Origin: Paracoccaceae bacterium
GTDB taxonomy: Bacteria; Pseudomonadota; Alphaproteobacteria; Rhodobacterales; Rhodobacteraceae
Assembly (NCBI GenBank): GCA_022448245.1
Contig: JAKVCO010000035.1
Coordinates: 1-33,181, forward strand
Direction: 5' to 3'
Length of the DNA stretch: 33,181 nucleotides
Below, piece by piece: positions 10,277 through 19,432 of this stretch. Positions within the stretch are counted from its first letter, which is position 1, and every line of letters begins with the position of its first letter. A program made the position numbers and the translations under genes. The notes beneath the pieces are model-generated. The model saw only the letters and a list, made by a program, of their open reading frames with translations, was not told the origin of the DNA and ran no database searches.

Positions 10277-10798
10277 TTGGACATCTACACCACCCTTTTT
10301 GAAGTAATCGACATGCGATCCTTCTCCAATCTGTGGTTCTGGATTGCGCTGGCCGTGGTATGGTCTTCGGCGTCCTACTGGGTGCTGGGTGTACCCTTCG
10401 ACATGATCCAACGCGCCAAGCGCAGCAAGGGAGAGGCGCTCGCCGATCTCGAAGCGATCGTGGATGTCAAAGTGCGTCGAATGCTGACCATCGGCGAGGT
10501 TTCCGGCCTCTGGGTGCTTGGTTTCCTGAGCTTTGCGCTGACAGCCATGGGCGTCATGGCCTTCCTCTATTGGGTCGAATTCGCCCAGGCCGTCTTCTTG
10601 ATGTTTTTACCTCTGACGTTCGTGGGGATGCAGACGCTGTCGACAGCAGTCAAAATCCGCGATCGGCAGCTCGCAGGCGATGATTTAATCCGCGCGTTGA
10701 TGAAACAGCGCTTCTGGACGCAAGTCATTGGCATCATTGCGGTATTCGTAACAGCGATGTTCGGGATGTGGCAGAACCTCGAACTCGGCGCGCTCTAG
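10277..10798 (+). CDS. Small multi-pass inner-membrane protein (roseobacter family sometimes labelled component of SufBCD complex)
   Basis: A protein of about 173 residues with four hydrophobic segments: LWFWIALAVVWSSASYWVLG, LWVLGFLSFALTAMGVMAFL, an AVFLMFLPLTFVGMQTL segment, and VIGIIAVFVTAMFGMW near the C-terminus. A charged cytoplasmic-type loop (MIQRAKRSKGEALADLEAI) follows the first. I recall closely similar proteins in Rhodobacterales annotated as a component of the SufBCD complex, but nothing in the sequence shows iron-sulfur cluster function and no suf genes are here. The chosen TTG start at 10277 gives MDIYTTLFEVIDMRSFSNLW and has AGAGGG upstream; the ATG at 10313 is the alternative, and the longer reading from 10190 adds an arginine-rich stretch inside the hemB promoter region. 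It is divergent from hemB and 41 bases upstream of mfd. Confidence 0.7.
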   Translation: MDIYTTLFEVIDMRSFSNLWFWIALAVVWSSASYWVLGVPFDMIQRAKRSKGEALADLEAIVDVKVRRMLTIGEVSGLWVLGFLSFALTAMGVMAFLYWVEFAQAVFLMFLPLTFVGMQTLSTAVKIRDRQLAGDDLIRALMKQRFWTQVIGIIAVFVTAMFGMWQNLELGAL

Positions 10799-10839
10799 GG
10801 CTTGACCGCTCGCTGCGGGCGCGTAAGTGAAGCCGCCTG

Positions 10840-13800
10840 ATGGCTTCCCCCTCGCATATCACCATGTCTGGCGCCCCGGAGGGCTTTGACGCGCAGCTGA
10901 TACTACGCGAAGCGGCCTCGAATGCCGTTCTCCATGTGGCGCGCGATGACAAAAGACTCGAGGCTGTACGTGCTGCTCTTGCGTTCCATGCGCCTGAGAT
11001 GCCCGTGATTGTGTTCCCGAGCTGGGACTGCCTGCCATACGACCGCGTCTCACCCAACGCGGATGTCAGCGCCGCACGGATGGCCACGCTCGCAGGCCTC
11101 CTGCACGGCATGCCAGAGCGCTTCGTGATCCTCACCACGCTCAATGCGGCCACACAGCGGGTCCCGGCGCGCAGCGTGCTCACTGAAGCTGCTTTCACCG
11201 CCCGTGTGGGTGACCGGATCGACGAAAGCGCCTTGCGCAACTTCCTTGTCCGCATGGGTTTTACGCAGTCGCCCACGGTGATGGAGCCGGGTGACTACGC
11301 TATTCGCGGCGGCCTCATCGACATTTTCCCACCCGGGCAGGGCGGGCCGGTCCGGCTCGACCTCTTTGGTGACACGCTGGACGGCGCCCGGCGCTTTGAT
11401 CCTGCCTCGCAGCGCACGACCGAGAAGCTCGAGGTCATTGAGCTTGCGCCGGTGTCCGAGGTGATCCTCGACGACGCAGCGGTCACGCGTTTCCGCCAGA
11501 ACTACCGTTTGGAGTTTGGCGCCGCGGGCACCGATGATCCGCTCTATGAGGCGATCAGCGCTGGTCGCAAACATCAAGGTTTCGAACACTGGCTGCCTTT
11601 CTTTCACAAGGGGCTTGAGACACTCTTTGACTATCTGCCCAATGCGACGGTCACGCTTGATGATCAGGTGACGCCCGCTCGCGTCGCCCGATGGGAGGCG
11701 ATCGAGGATCAATACGACGCCCGCAAAGAGGCGATGACGGCAAAAGGGCGGCTCGACAGCGTATACAAACCCGCGCCCCCGTCGCAGCTTTATCTCAGCG
11801 ATGCGGATTGGGAGGCGGCGACCAAGGATCACCGCCTGGTGCAGTTCGCCCCCTTGCCCCAGCCGACTTGGCTCAACACGCTTGATGCGGACGGGCGCGT
11901 GGGCCGCAACTTCGCGCCCGAACGTCAGTCCGAGGCGCTGAGCCTCTTCGGGGCGCTTTCGGCCCATATCAAAGACAAACTCACTAAGCAGCCCGTGGTC
12001 ATCGCGAGCTACTCGGAAGGCGCGCGGGAGCGTCTCAGTGGCCTCATCGAAGATGAGGGCATCCTCGAGGCTGTCTCCATCACCGATGCGCGCGGGATCA
12101 AGGGCAGGGGCGTCTACCTCGCCGTTTGGGCGTTGGAGCATGGTTTCGAGACACCCGACCTGTGCGTCATCTCCGAACAGGACGTGCTCGGCGACCGCCT
12201 GATCCGTCAGACCAAGCGCAAGCGTCGGGCCGAGAACTTCCTAACCGAGACGCAGAGCTTGGCGCCCGGCGATCTGGTCGTGCATGTCGATCATGGCGTG
12301 GGGCGCTTCAAAGGGCTGGAGATCGTGACGGCTGCGGGCGCGGCGCACGAGTGCATCCTGCTGGAATACGCTGAGAACGCGAAGCTTTATCTGCCCGTCG
12401 AGAATATCGAGCTGCTCAGCAAGTTCGGCCACGAAGAGGGCCTCCTTGATAAGCTTGGTGGCGGCGCGTGGCAGGCCAAGAAAGCCCGCTTGAAAGAGCG
12501 TATCCGCGAGATGGCGGAGCGTTTGATCCGCGTGGCTGCAGAACGTGCGCTCCGCAACGCGCCGATCCTCGATCCACCACCGGGCATGTGGGACGCCTTC
12601 TGCGCGCGCTTCCCTTATACCGAGACAGATGACCAGCTCGCCGCAATCGAGGCGACGCTTGAAGATATGACGGCAGGCCAGCCAATGGATCGCCTCGTCT
12701 GCGGCGACGTGGGCTTTGGCAAAACCGAGGTGGCCATGCGCGCGGCCTTTATCGCAGCCATGTCTGGCGTTCAGGTGGCTGTGGTCGCGCCCACAACGCT
12801 CCTTGCCCGTCAGCATGCGCAGAGCTTTGCCGAGCGCTTCCGTGGCTTCCCGATTAACGTGCGGCCTCTGTCGCGCTTTGTGGGCACGAAGGAGGCCAAC
12901 GCGACCCGCGATGGCCTCGCAAAGGGATCGGTCGATATCGTCGTAGGCACTCATGCCGTGCTCGCAAAACAGGTGCGCTTCAACAACCTCGGCCTCCTCG
13001 TCATCGACGAAGAGCAGCGCTTTGGCGTGGGTCACAAGGAACGGCTTAAGCAGCTGCGCTCCAACATCCACGTGCTGACGCTGACGGCCACGCCGATCCC
13101 GCGGACACTACAGCTGAGCCTGAGCGGCGTGCGCGACCTTTCGATCATCGGCACGCCGCCGGTCGATCGCTTGGCGATCAGGACCTATGTGAGCGAATTC
13201 GACACCGTCACCCTGCGCGAAGCGCTCCTGCGTGAGCATTATCGCGGCGGGCAATCGTTCTTTGTGGTGCCCCGTATCTCTGACCTGCCGGAGATGGAGG
13301 AATGGCTGAAAGCGGAAGTGCCGGAGGTGTCCTACGTCATCGCCCATGGCCAGCTCGCCGCAGGTGAGCTCGATGATCGGATGAACGCCTTCTATGATGG
13401 CAAGTTCGACGTGCTTTTGGCGACGACCATCGTTGAATCCGGCCTCGACATCCCGACGGCCAACACCATGATCGTGCACCGCGCGGATATGTTTGGCCTC
13501 TCGCAGCTTTACCAGATCCGGGGGCGCGTGGGCCGCTCCAAAACGCGTGCCTATGCGTATCTGACGACGAAGCCCCGCATGAAACTGACCCCGGCGGCTG
13601 AGAAGCGCCTGCGCGTGCTGGGCTCGCTCGACAGCCTTGGGGCAGGCTTCACGCTGGCCAGCCAAGACCTCGACATTCGCGGCGCGGGCAACCTGCTGGG
13701 CGAAGAGCAATCTGGCCAGATGCGAGATGTGGGTTACGAACTTTACCAGCAGATGCTGGAGGAGGCGATCGCCAAGATCCGCTCGGGCGAGACCGAGATG

Positions 13801-14286
13801 CTTGAGGATAACGATCAATGGGCGCCTCAGATCAATCTCGGCGTGCCGGTTCTCATTCCCGAGGATTACGTGCCCGATCTCGACGTACGGCTTGGCCTTT
13901 ACCGTCGCCTCTCGAGCCTCACGACCAAGGTGGAGCTCGAGGGCTTCGCAGCAGAGCTCATTGACCGCTTTGGCAAGCTGCCGAAGGAGGTGAACACGCT
14001 CCTCCTCGTCGTGCGGATCAAGGCGATGTGTAAGAAGGCCGGGATTGCCAAGCTCGATGGGGGCCCAAGGGGCGCCACCGTTCAGTTCCACAACGACAAG
14101 TTCGCGTCGCCCGAGGGCCTCGTGGCCTTCATCCAGGATCAGCGCGGATTGGCGAAGGTCAAAGATAACAAGATCGTCGTGCGCCGGGACTGGAAGAAAG
14201 ACAGCGACAAGATCAAAGGTGCCTTCGCGATTGCGCGCGACCTGGCTGAGAAGGCCGGCACTTTCAAAGCAAAGACGGCGTCCTAG
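10840..14286 (+). CDS. mfd: Transcription-repair coupling factor Mfd
   Basis: Mfd binds RNA polymerase stalled at DNA lesions, pushes it off by ATP-driven translocation and recruits UvrA. The 1148-residue product has the full set: an N-terminal UvrB-like region including the segment [15 protein letters not shown], the CarD-like polymerase-interacting domain beginning [22 protein letters not shown] near residue 474, the SF2 motor with Walker [11 protein letters not shown] near 620 and the DEEQ box VIDEEQRFG near 721, the motif [10 protein letters not shown] near 892, and the C-terminal TRCF domain from about residue 1000. The ATG at 10840 lacks a clear ribosome site; a TTGACC-like -35 at 10802-10807 suggests a short leader, and an in-frame ATG at 10864 is possible. 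Its stop codon overlaps the stop of the converging exporter gene. Confidence 0.97.
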   Translation: MASPSHITMSGAPEGFDAQLILREAASNAVLHVARDDKRLEAVRAALAFHAPEMPVIVFPSWDCLPYDRVSPNADVSAARMATLAGLLHGMPERFVILTTLNAATQRVPARSVLTEAAFTARVGDRIDESALRNFLVRMGFTQSPTVMEPGDYAIRGGLIDIFPPGQGGPVRLDLFGDTLDGARRFDPASQRTTEKLEVIELAPVSEVILDDAAVTRFRQNYRLEFGAAGTDDPLYEAISAGRKHQGFEHWLPFFHKGLETLFDYLPNATVTLDDQVTPARVARWEAIEDQYDARKEAMTAKGRLDSVYKPAPPSQLYLSDADWEAATKDHRLVQFAPLPQPTWLNTLDADGRVGRNFAPERQSEALSLFGALSAHIKDKLTKQPVVIASYSEGARERLSGLIEDEGILEAVSITDARGIKGRGVYLAVWALEHGFETPDLCVISEQDVLGDRLIRQTKRKRRAENFLTETQSLAPGDLVVHVDHGVGRFKGLEIVTAAGAAHECILLEYAENAKLYLPVENIELLSKFGHEEGLLDKLGGGAWQAKKARLKERIREMAERLIRVAAERALRNAPILDPPPGMWDAFCARFPYTETDDQLAAIEATLEDMTAGQPMDRLVCGDVGFGKTEVAMRAAFIAAMSGVQVAVVAPTTLLARQHAQSFAERFRGFPINVRPLSRFVGTKEANATRDGLAKGSVDIVVGTHAVLAKQVRFNNLGLLVIDEEQRFGVGHKERLKQLRSNIHVLTLTATPIPRTLQLSLSGVRDLSIIGTPPVDRLAIRTYVSEFDTVTLREALLREHYRGGQSFFVVPRISDLPEMEEWLKAEVPEVSYVIAHGQLAAGELDDRMNAFYDGKFDVLLATTIVESGLDIPTANTMIVHRADMFGLSQLYQIRGRVGRSKTRAYAYLTTKPRMKLTPAAEKRLRVLGSLDSLGAGFTLASQDLDIRGAGNLLGEEQSGQMRDVGYELYQQMLEEAIAKIRSGETEMLEDNDQWAPQINLGVPVLIPEDYVPDLDVRLGLYRRLSSLTTKVELEGFAAELIDRFGKLPKEVNTLLLVVRIKAMCKKAGIAKLDGGPRGATVQFHNDKFASPEGLVAFIQDQRGLAKVKDNKIVVRRDWKKDSDKIKGAFAIARDLAEKAGTFKAKTAS

Positions 14287-15464
14287 TCAGGCGCGAGGCG
14301 CATGGCCGCCCAAAGCGCGATGGCGCCAAAGACCGTTGTTCCCGCGATAAACGGCATGGGATCTGAGCCAAACATCAGCGGCAGCGGCGAAGCGAGGAGG
14401 CCCGCGCCAAGCGTGGCCACAGCCACCAGCGTTGCAGAAGCTGTACCTGCGATATGGCCCAATGGTTCCATGGCCAGAGCTTGAGCATTCCCGATTACGA
14501 AGCCCAGCACGAAAAAGCCAAAGAACATAGGCGCTACGAAGGACCAAAGCTCGGCCCCCGCGGCCATGGCAATGAGGCTCACCACATTGATCGCGGAATA
14601 GACCATGAGCGACACACGCGAGAGCACGACCATGCCCAGCCGTTTAACCAGCCGCGAGTTAGCAAACGCCGCGAAGGCGCCCAAAAGTGAGACCCCGCCA
14701 AAGATGTAGGGGTAGAGACCGGGGATCCCATAGCTCTCACTGAAGATGGCAGGACCAGCAGTGAGAAAGCCGTAGAGCGAAGCAAAGGTAAAAAGCTGGA
14801 TCGTCATGGATTGCCTGAAGACAGGAAGGCGGAACGCATCCCTGATCTCACGGATCCAGACCCTGAAATTCAGCGGCTGTGGCTTGGTCAAGGTTTCTGG
14901 CTGCTGCCAGGCAAACCAAGCCGCGCCACCCGCCCCGAAGATGATGAAAACAAAGAAAACCGCACGCCAGCCAAAGGCGTCAGCAATCCAAGCCCCCATC
15001 ACGGGCGCGATGCCGGGCACCAGGGTGAAGATCATCATCACGATGGAGATCGTCGCCGCCATCTGACGGCCCGAGTACCTGTCGCGGATAATAGCCTGAA
15101 CGCCCACCCGCGGTGCCGCAGCGCCCACGCCCATGAGCGCACGCCCCAAGAGCATAAGCGTCAGTGACGGCGCCAGCCAACTCAGAAGCCCACCCAGAGC
15201 ATAAAGCCCGAGCCCGCCCAGAATGACCGGCCGTCGCCCCCACGCGTCCAGAAGTGGCCCCACAAAGAACGTCGCCACGCCAAGCGCCATGAAGAACGAT
15301 CCCATGACGAGAGTCGCGTTCTCCGGCGCGGCTGGCGACAGTTCCCGCCCGATTTGCACGAGGGAGGCGAGCATCAGATCGATGCCCAAAGCCACGCACG
15401 AAACGAGGAACGCCATAAGCGCCACGAACCGGAACGTCGGGCCTGAAACAGGGTTAGCGGTCAC
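14283..15464 (-). CDS. MFS multidrug exporter, Bcr/CflA (DHA1) type
   Basis: A 393-residue major-facilitator protein with about 12 predicted membrane helices. The loop between helices 2 and 3, VGPLLDAWGRRPVILGGL, is the MFS signature G-xxxD-xxGRR, and motif C-like glycine/proline-rich sequence VPGIAPVMGAWIADAFGWRAVFF marks helix 5 as a drug:H+ antiporter of the DHA1 12-TM group, where Bcr and CflA belong. Substrate is not predictable. The start is a GTG at 15464 that lies 11 bases inside the upstream YdjM-like gene, so it is the last gene of an overlapping four-gene operon. Its stop codon overlaps the mfd stop in the shared sequence CTAG, leaving no room for a separate terminator. Confidence 0.9.
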   Translation of the reverse strand: MTANPVSGPTFRFVALMAFLVSCVALGIDLMLASLVQIGRELSPAAPENATLVMGSFFMALGVATFFVGPLLDAWGRRPVILGGLGLYALGGLLSWLAPSLTLMLLGRALMGVGAAAPRVGVQAIIRDRYSGRQMAATISIVMMIFTLVPGIAPVMGAWIADAFGWRAVFFVFIIFGAGGAAWFAWQQPETLTKPQPLNFRVWIREIRDAFRLPVFRQSMTIQLFTFASLYGFLTAGPAIFSESYGIPGLYPYIFGGVSLLGAFAAFANSRLVKRLGMVVLSRVSLMVYSAINVVSLIAMAAGAELWSFVAPMFFGFFVLGFVIGNAQALAMEPLGHIAGTASATLVAVATLGAGLLASPLPLMFGSDPMPFIAGTTVFGAIALWAAMRLAPD

Positions 15465-15915
15465 GACGCCACCAGAGGTAAAATGCAGTCATTATGATAG
15501 GCAGCTCTAAGGCGAAGAATGTCCAGTGAAGGATGAAGTTAAGAAGCCAGTTTTGGTGCCGCGCTGAGACTTCAATTAACGTGTACATGGTATCGCTGAA
15601 GGGCCAAAACCAGACGATCCCGCCGACGATACTATCCAAGGCGATATGGACGAAGATCGCCGTCAGAAAGGCAAGCCAAGGCAGTTTCCAAGCGCGGCTA
15701 ATGAAGGGAGCCGTGATTGCGGCAACCAACACCCAAAAGCCCGGAATATGAACCCAGTAGCGATGGTGGTGAAAGGCGCGGTCGTCCCACAAGTAGAAGG
15801 CGAGCAGGTCAAAATCAGGGAGGATCCCACCGAGTACTGCCGCCGGTATGACCCACGGCGCGGCAGGCATCGCCCGCCCGACGAGGTACCCCGCTGGAAG
15901 GTGGGCTAAGATCAT
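15454..15915 (-). CDS. YdjM/DUF457-like inner-membrane protein, putative metal-dependent hydrolase
   Basis: A 153-residue protein with about four hydrophobic segments. It carries the scattered His/Asp pattern of the YdjM family (COG1988, LexA-binding inner-membrane putative metal-dependent hydrolases): HLPAGYLVG at the N-terminus, ILPDFDLL, HHHRYWVHIPGF, and VHIALDSIVGG. These conserved residues would face one side of the membrane and could bind metal, but no reaction is known with confidence. The ATG at 15915 overlaps the stop codon of the DsbA-like gene in ATGA, and the C-terminus overlaps the exporter gene by 11 bases, so translation of the three is probably coupled. It could instead be a purely structural membrane protein. 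Confidence 0.7.
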   Translation of the reverse strand: MILAHLPAGYLVGRAMPAAPWVIPAAVLGGILPDFDLLAFYLWDDRAFHHHRYWVHIPGFWVLVAAITAPFISRAWKLPWLAFLTAIFVHIALDSIVGGIVWFWPFSDTMYTLIEVSARHQNWLLNFILHWTFFALELPIIMTAFYLWWRRDR

Positions 15916-16553
15916 TCCGCGTCCAGTTGCTCCGAAAGTTCGGCAATGACCTTGGCCCAGAGGTCGGGCGGCTGAGCGCCTGGAACGGCGTGCTTTTGTG
16001 CGACGATGAACGTCGGCACGCCCGTGATACCCATCTGACGCGAATGTGCATCGCGGTCGCGGATCATCTGCGCGTCTTCCTCGGTCGCGAGAAGCTTTTG
16101 CACGACCGCCGCATCCATCCCGACGCTATCGGCAATATCAGCCAGCACTTCACTATCCCCAATATCGCGGTTGTCCACGAAGTAAGCCTTGAAGAGGGCA
16201 TCGACCGCAAAGGTCTGCCGTTGCTCAAGTCCCGCCCAGTGGATGAGCCGGTGCGCGTTGAAGGTGTTCGGCGTCCGCGTGATGCCGCCGAGGTTCGCTT
16301 CAAGCCCGATCTCTTCTGCGTGCCGCGCGATCTGGCCGTAGACGCGCACGGCACCTTCTTTGCCGCCGAACTTCTTCTCTAGATATTCAGCGCGGTCCAT
16401 GCCCTCGGCAGGCATATCGGGGTTCAGCTGGAACGGATGCCATTCGATGGTGAAGGGATGATCGGGATGCTCTGCCAAGGCGCGGTCAAGCTGTGTCTTG
16501 CCGATGTAGCACCACGGGCAAATCGGATCAGAGATGATGTCGAGCTTGATCAT
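15912..16553 (-). CDS. DsbA-family oxidoreductase, FrnE-like
   Basis: A 213-residue thioredoxin-fold protein starting MIKLDIISDPICPWCYIGK, with the redox pair Cys12-Pro-Trp-Cys15 directly after the first strand. That position, the lack of a signal peptide, and the later cis-proline segment GITGVPTFIV place it in the cytoplasmic FrnE / 2-hydroxychromene-2-carboxylate isomerase-like branch of DsbA proteins. FrnE homologues reduce or isomerise disulfides and some take part in polyketide or aromatic metabolism. The start at 16553 overlaps the stop of the acyl-CoA ligase gene in ATGA. A longer reading to 16790 exists but is antisense-like, arginine-rich sequence inside the ligase and is rejected. 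The context with a CoA ligase hints at an aromatic or small-acid pathway, which is inference. Confidence 0.92.
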   Translation of the reverse strand: MIKLDIISDPICPWCYIGKTQLDRALAEHPDHPFTIEWHPFQLNPDMPAEGMDRAEYLEKKFGGKEGAVRVYGQIARHAEEIGLEANLGGITRTPNTFNAHRLIHWAGLEQRQTFAVDALFKAYFVDNRDIGDSEVLADIADSVGMDAAVVQKLLATEEDAQMIRDRDAHSRQMGITGVPTFIVAQKHAVPGAQPPDLWAKVIAELSEQLDAE

Positions 16554-17995
16554 GAGGGGTCCTCGAATAGCGAAGGCAGCGCGTTGCGCAGGAGTTTGCC
16601 GTTGGTGCCGCGCGGCAAGGCGTCGACGTGGCGATAGAGACGTGGCTGCTTGTAGCGCGCCAGATTTTCCTCGGCATAGCCGTTGAGGCGGGAAGGGACC
16701 AGTGGCGCGGCGGCCGTATAGCACGCCGCAAGAAAAGTTGATGAGCCGATCGATAGCTCCGTCACCGCGATCTCCTCGACGCCGTCGCATCCCAGCAGGA
16801 CGCCTTCGACCTCGTGCGGGCTGACTCTGTAGCCACCGGGGTTCAGCAGATCTGCGATGCGGCCCTCGTATTGGTAAGACCCGTCAGCGCGCATCACCGC
16901 GCGATCTGAGGTCAGGAAATGGTTGTCCGTGAGGGGCAAATTCAACTGCTCCCCTTCCACATAGCCAAGCATCAAGCCAGGCTCCGACCTGCAAATCTGG
17001 ATCACGCCGTCTGCGGAAAGGCCCACTTGCCTACCGGGCTGCACCGTCAAGGATGGCGCCCCCGTGGGGCTCGCGCTGAGAAACGTCGAGCACTCCGTCA
17101 TCCCAAAGGCGTCATAGAGGCCTTTCCCTGTCGCACCTTCCCAGGCCGCCCTCAGATCGGGCTGCAGATGCTCACCGGCAGTGAGTGTGTGCCTCAGTGT
17201 CGTTAACCGCAGCTGGTCGGGTGTCTTGAGGAGCTTCCGTAGAACGCCGGGAGCGGCGGCAAAAAGCGTCGCGCCATGGGCCCTGAGCAGATCGGGCAAC
17301 GCATCGAGCGGTGTGCCATCTGCGGGGATCAGGGCGGTGGCGCCAACGCTCCACGGATCCAGGAGGCCCGTGCCCAGAGTAAAGGTCCAGTTCAGAGCGC
17401 CTGCATGCAAAAGGCGGTCGTCTGCGCGCAGACCATACCAGCCCTCATACATCATTTGGCGGGCCCAGATCGCCCGGTGCGCGTGGGCCACGGCTTTGGG
17501 CTGCCCGGAGGTACCAGAGGTGAACATGATGTAGCTCAGCCTGTTGGGATCCCCCCAATCAAACACGGCAGGTGTCTTCTGCGTCATGGCGAGGAGCGCG
17601 TCCTCGCTCACCGTCAGGACCTGTGCACTGGGAAGGGCCACACCGGCCCCTGCGACGACTGCCTTGGGCGAGACGAGCGGCCAAAGCCGGTCGAGCTCTG
17701 CCTGGGTCAGTTGCGATGATGTGGGGATGGGGACGATGCCAACCGAAATGGCGCCGAGATAGGCCAAAGGGAAGGCGATGCCGTTGCCCATCCGCAGCAT
17801 CACGCGGTCACCGGGCGCTAAGCCCTGCTCAAGAAGCCCGGTTGCCACGCCAAGCACAGCCTGATGCAGCTCACCGTAGCTCCATGTCTCAGCCCTCGTC
17901 GGCCCCAAGATGGCCAGTGCCGTCTTCTCAGACAGCGCCTCAGCGCGTTGCAGCACATATTCGGCAAGATTGAAGGGAGAGGGGCAGGGCTCCAT
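16550..17995 (-). CDS. Acyl-/aryl-CoA synthetase (AMP-forming)
   Basis: A 481-residue member of the adenylate-forming superfamily, which activates a carboxylic acid with ATP and transfers it to CoA. Motifs: P-loop-like A3 YIMFTSGTSGQPKAVAH around residues 154-170, A5 YDAFGMTECS, A7/A8 YEGRIADLLNPGGYRVSPHEVE, and A10 PRGTNGKLLRNAL with the catalytic Lys near the C-terminus. The A3-A5 spacing and GGYRVSP hinge resemble benzoate-CoA-ligase-like and medium-chain enzymes; the substrate cannot be named. It is slightly shorter than the usual 500-550 residues but complete. It heads a four-gene minus-strand operon and is divergent, with 65 bases between starts, from an XRE-cupin regulator that is the obvious candidate controller. 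Confidence 0.88.
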   Translation of the reverse strand: MEPCPSPFNLAEYVLQRAEALSEKTALAILGPTRAETWSYGELHQAVLGVATGLLEQGLAPGDRVMLRMGNGIAFPLAYLGAISVGIVPIPTSSQLTQAELDRLWPLVSPKAVVAGAGVALPSAQVLTVSEDALLAMTQKTPAVFDWGDPNRLSYIMFTSGTSGQPKAVAHAHRAIWARQMMYEGWYGLRADDRLLHAGALNWTFTLGTGLLDPWSVGATALIPADGTPLDALPDLLRAHGATLFAAAPGVLRKLLKTPDQLRLTTLRHTLTAGEHLQPDLRAAWEGATGKGLYDAFGMTECSTFLSASPTGAPSLTVQPGRQVGLSADGVIQICRSEPGLMLGYVEGEQLNLPLTDNHFLTSDRAVMRADGSYQYEGRIADLLNPGGYRVSPHEVEGVLLGCDGVEEIAVTELSIGSSTFLAACYTAAAPLVPSRLNGYAEENLARYKQPRLYRHVDALPRGTNGKLLRNALPSLFEDPS

Positions 17996-18024
17996 GGCGC
18001 ATCGCTAGGCCGCAGGCGCGACGG

Positions 18025-18053
18025 TTGCAAGGCAGCTACCGGCTCAATAGAGA
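18025..18053 (+). promoter_or_regulatory. Candidate promoter of the XRE-cupin gene
   Basis: TTGCAA at 18025-18030 and TAGAGA at 18048-18053 are separated by exactly 17 bases. Initiation 7-8 bases later would fall on or next to the ATG at 18061, giving a leaderless message; no ribosome site is visible. The site lies inside the 65-base divergent gap. Confidence 0.45.
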
Positions 18054-18060
18054 CATTTAC

Positions 18061-18690
18061 ATGTCCGACGAGCTTAACGATCCGACCTCCATCATCCGCA
18101 TCGCCCGCGAGAGCGGCGAGAACGAGATTGCTCAGCCCCTCGATTTGGGCCAGCGCGTCCGCGAGCTGCGCAAGGCGCGCGACTGGACGTTGGAGCAAGC
18201 CGCTCAACAGGCAGGGCTCGCCCGGTCAACGCTATCCAAGATCGAAAACGGCCAGATGTCGCCGACCTATGACGCGCTTAAGAAGCTGGCCGTTGGGCTG
18301 GAAATCAGCGTTCCGCAGCTCTTTACCGCGCCATCAAAGGGCCAGGTGAACGGGCGCATGGCTGTGACGGTCTCGGGCGAAGGCGGCGCGCATCCTACCG
18401 CGACCTACGAGCATGAAATCCTGGCCGGTGCGTTGACCAAAAAGCACATGCTGCCTTACCGCGCCCGTGTGCGCGCGCGCTCGATTGAGGAGTTTGACGG
18501 GTGGGTGCGCCACGACGGAGAGGAGTTCCTCTATGTCCTGACGGGCGTGGTGCGGCTCTACACGGAGTTCTACGAGCCCGTTGAAATGAAGCGTGGCGAC
18601 AGCGCCTATTATGACGCCACCATGGGCCACAACGTCATCAGCATCTCTGCCGAAGACGCGACGATCCTCTGGGTGACATCGCTCAACTAA
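18061..18690 (+). CDS. XRE-family regulator with C-terminal cupin sensor domain
   Basis: A 209-residue one-component regulator. Residues 28-83 form a helix-turn-helix of the Cro/CI type: LGQRVRELRKARDWTLEQAA, then GLARSTLSKIENGQMSPTYDALKKLA. The C-terminal half (about 120-209) is a cupin barrel with HDGEEFLYVLTG and the later Y-DATMGHNV histidine, typical of metal- or small-ligand-binding sensor domains in the PuuR/HipB-like group. Such regulators usually repress or activate a neighbouring catabolic or transport operon; here the divergent acyl-CoA ligase operon is the likely target. The ATG at 18061 is chosen because the upstream reading to 18025 covers the predicted promoter. It converges on the aquaporin gene, with only 7 bases between stops. 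Confidence 0.93.
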   Translation: MSDELNDPTSIIRIARESGENEIAQPLDLGQRVRELRKARDWTLEQAAQQAGLARSTLSKIENGQMSPTYDALKKLAVGLEISVPQLFTAPSKGQVNGRMAVTVSGEGGAHPTATYEHEILAGALTKKHMLPYRARVRARSIEEFDGWVRHDGEEFLYVLTGVVRLYTEFYEPVEMKRGDSAYYDATMGHNVISISAEDATILWVTSLN

Positions 18691-18697
18691 GGCCGCG

Positions 18698-19345
18698 CTA
18701 CGCGTCGTTGAAAAGGCGGGTTAAGATCGGCGTGGCGATCACTGTTGCAATCAACTGGACGGCGATGAAGGCTGGCGCATGCCCGGGAAAGATGCCCGAG
18801 AACGTGTCCGTAAAGGTCCGTGCGATCGTGACTGCGGGATTGGCAAAGCTCGTGGAGCTGGTGAACCAATAGGCGCCGGTGATGTAGAACGCCACAAGCG
18901 CTGGTACCGCCTCAGGCCGTGCGCGCAGCCCGCCGAAGATCACAAAGAGCAGCCCGAACGTGGCAATCGCTTCTGACACCCAAAGGCCAAGCGATGCGCG
19001 TTCGGTCGTGGATTGCTGAAGGAGCGACTGGTCGAACATCGCATGCGCCGCAAAGACGCCGAAAATGCCGCCTACGATCTGACAGACCATGTAGATTGCC
19101 GCCGCGCCGCCCCCGATTTCGCCCCGCAACAGGAAGGCCAGCGTCACGGCCGGGTTGAAATGCGCGCCCGAGATGGGGCCAAGACAAGTGATGATGACAA
19201 AGAGCATCGCACCCGTCGCGAGAGCATTCGCCAAGAGAGCAAGGCCCACATCGTGGGTCAGCGTCTCAGCCATGATGCCGGAGGCCACCACCGAGATCAG
19301 CAGAAGCCCCGTTCCCAGCATCTCAGCTACGTAATTGCGGATCAT
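18698..19345 (-). CDS. MIP-family channel (aquaporin/AqpS-like) with altered selectivity filter
   Basis: A 215-residue, six-helix major intrinsic protein. Both half-helix pore motifs are present: NPA at 64-66 (SGAHFNPAVTLAF) and NPA at 169-171 (SFANPAVTIARTF). In nearly all aquaporins and glyceroporins the residue after the second NPA is the selectivity-filter arginine; here it is Val172. I recall the same replacement in AqpS, the arsenite-conducting channel linked to arsR in Sinorhizobium, so metalloid or small-solute conduction is possible. No arsR, arsC or other arsenic gene is in the window, so the substrate is open. The start ATG has GAGGG upstream. A 10-bp hairpin separates it from the upstream binding-protein gene on the same strand. 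Confidence 0.9.
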   Translation of the reverse strand: MIRNYVAEMLGTGLLLISVVASGIMAETLTHDVGLALLANALATGAMLFVIITCLGPISGAHFNPAVTLAFLLRGEIGGGAAAIYMVCQIVGGIFGVFAAHAMFDQSLLQQSTTERASLGLWVSEAIATFGLLFVIFGGLRARPEAVPALVAFYITGAYWFTSSTSFANPAVTIARTFTDTFSGIFPGHAPAFIAVQLIATVIATPILTRLFNDA

Positions 19346-19361
19346 CTCACCCTCAAAAGCT

Positions 19362-19386
19362 ATGGCCCGCGGGTCGCGCGGGCCAT
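19362..19386 (-). terminator. Hairpin between the binding-protein gene and the aquaporin gene
   Basis: A perfect 10-bp stem, ATGGCCCGCG / CGCGGGCCAT, with a 5-base loop is followed on the minus strand by AGCTTTTG, a short T tract. It lies only 17 bases before the aquaporin start, so the aquaporin message either reads through it or starts upstream of it. It may be a partial terminator that lowers aquaporin expression relative to the binding protein. Confidence 0.55.
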
Positions 19387-19432
19387 GTGTTTTCTATCGC
19401 ACTGGGTGTAAGGATCAACGCCCCGACAGGCG

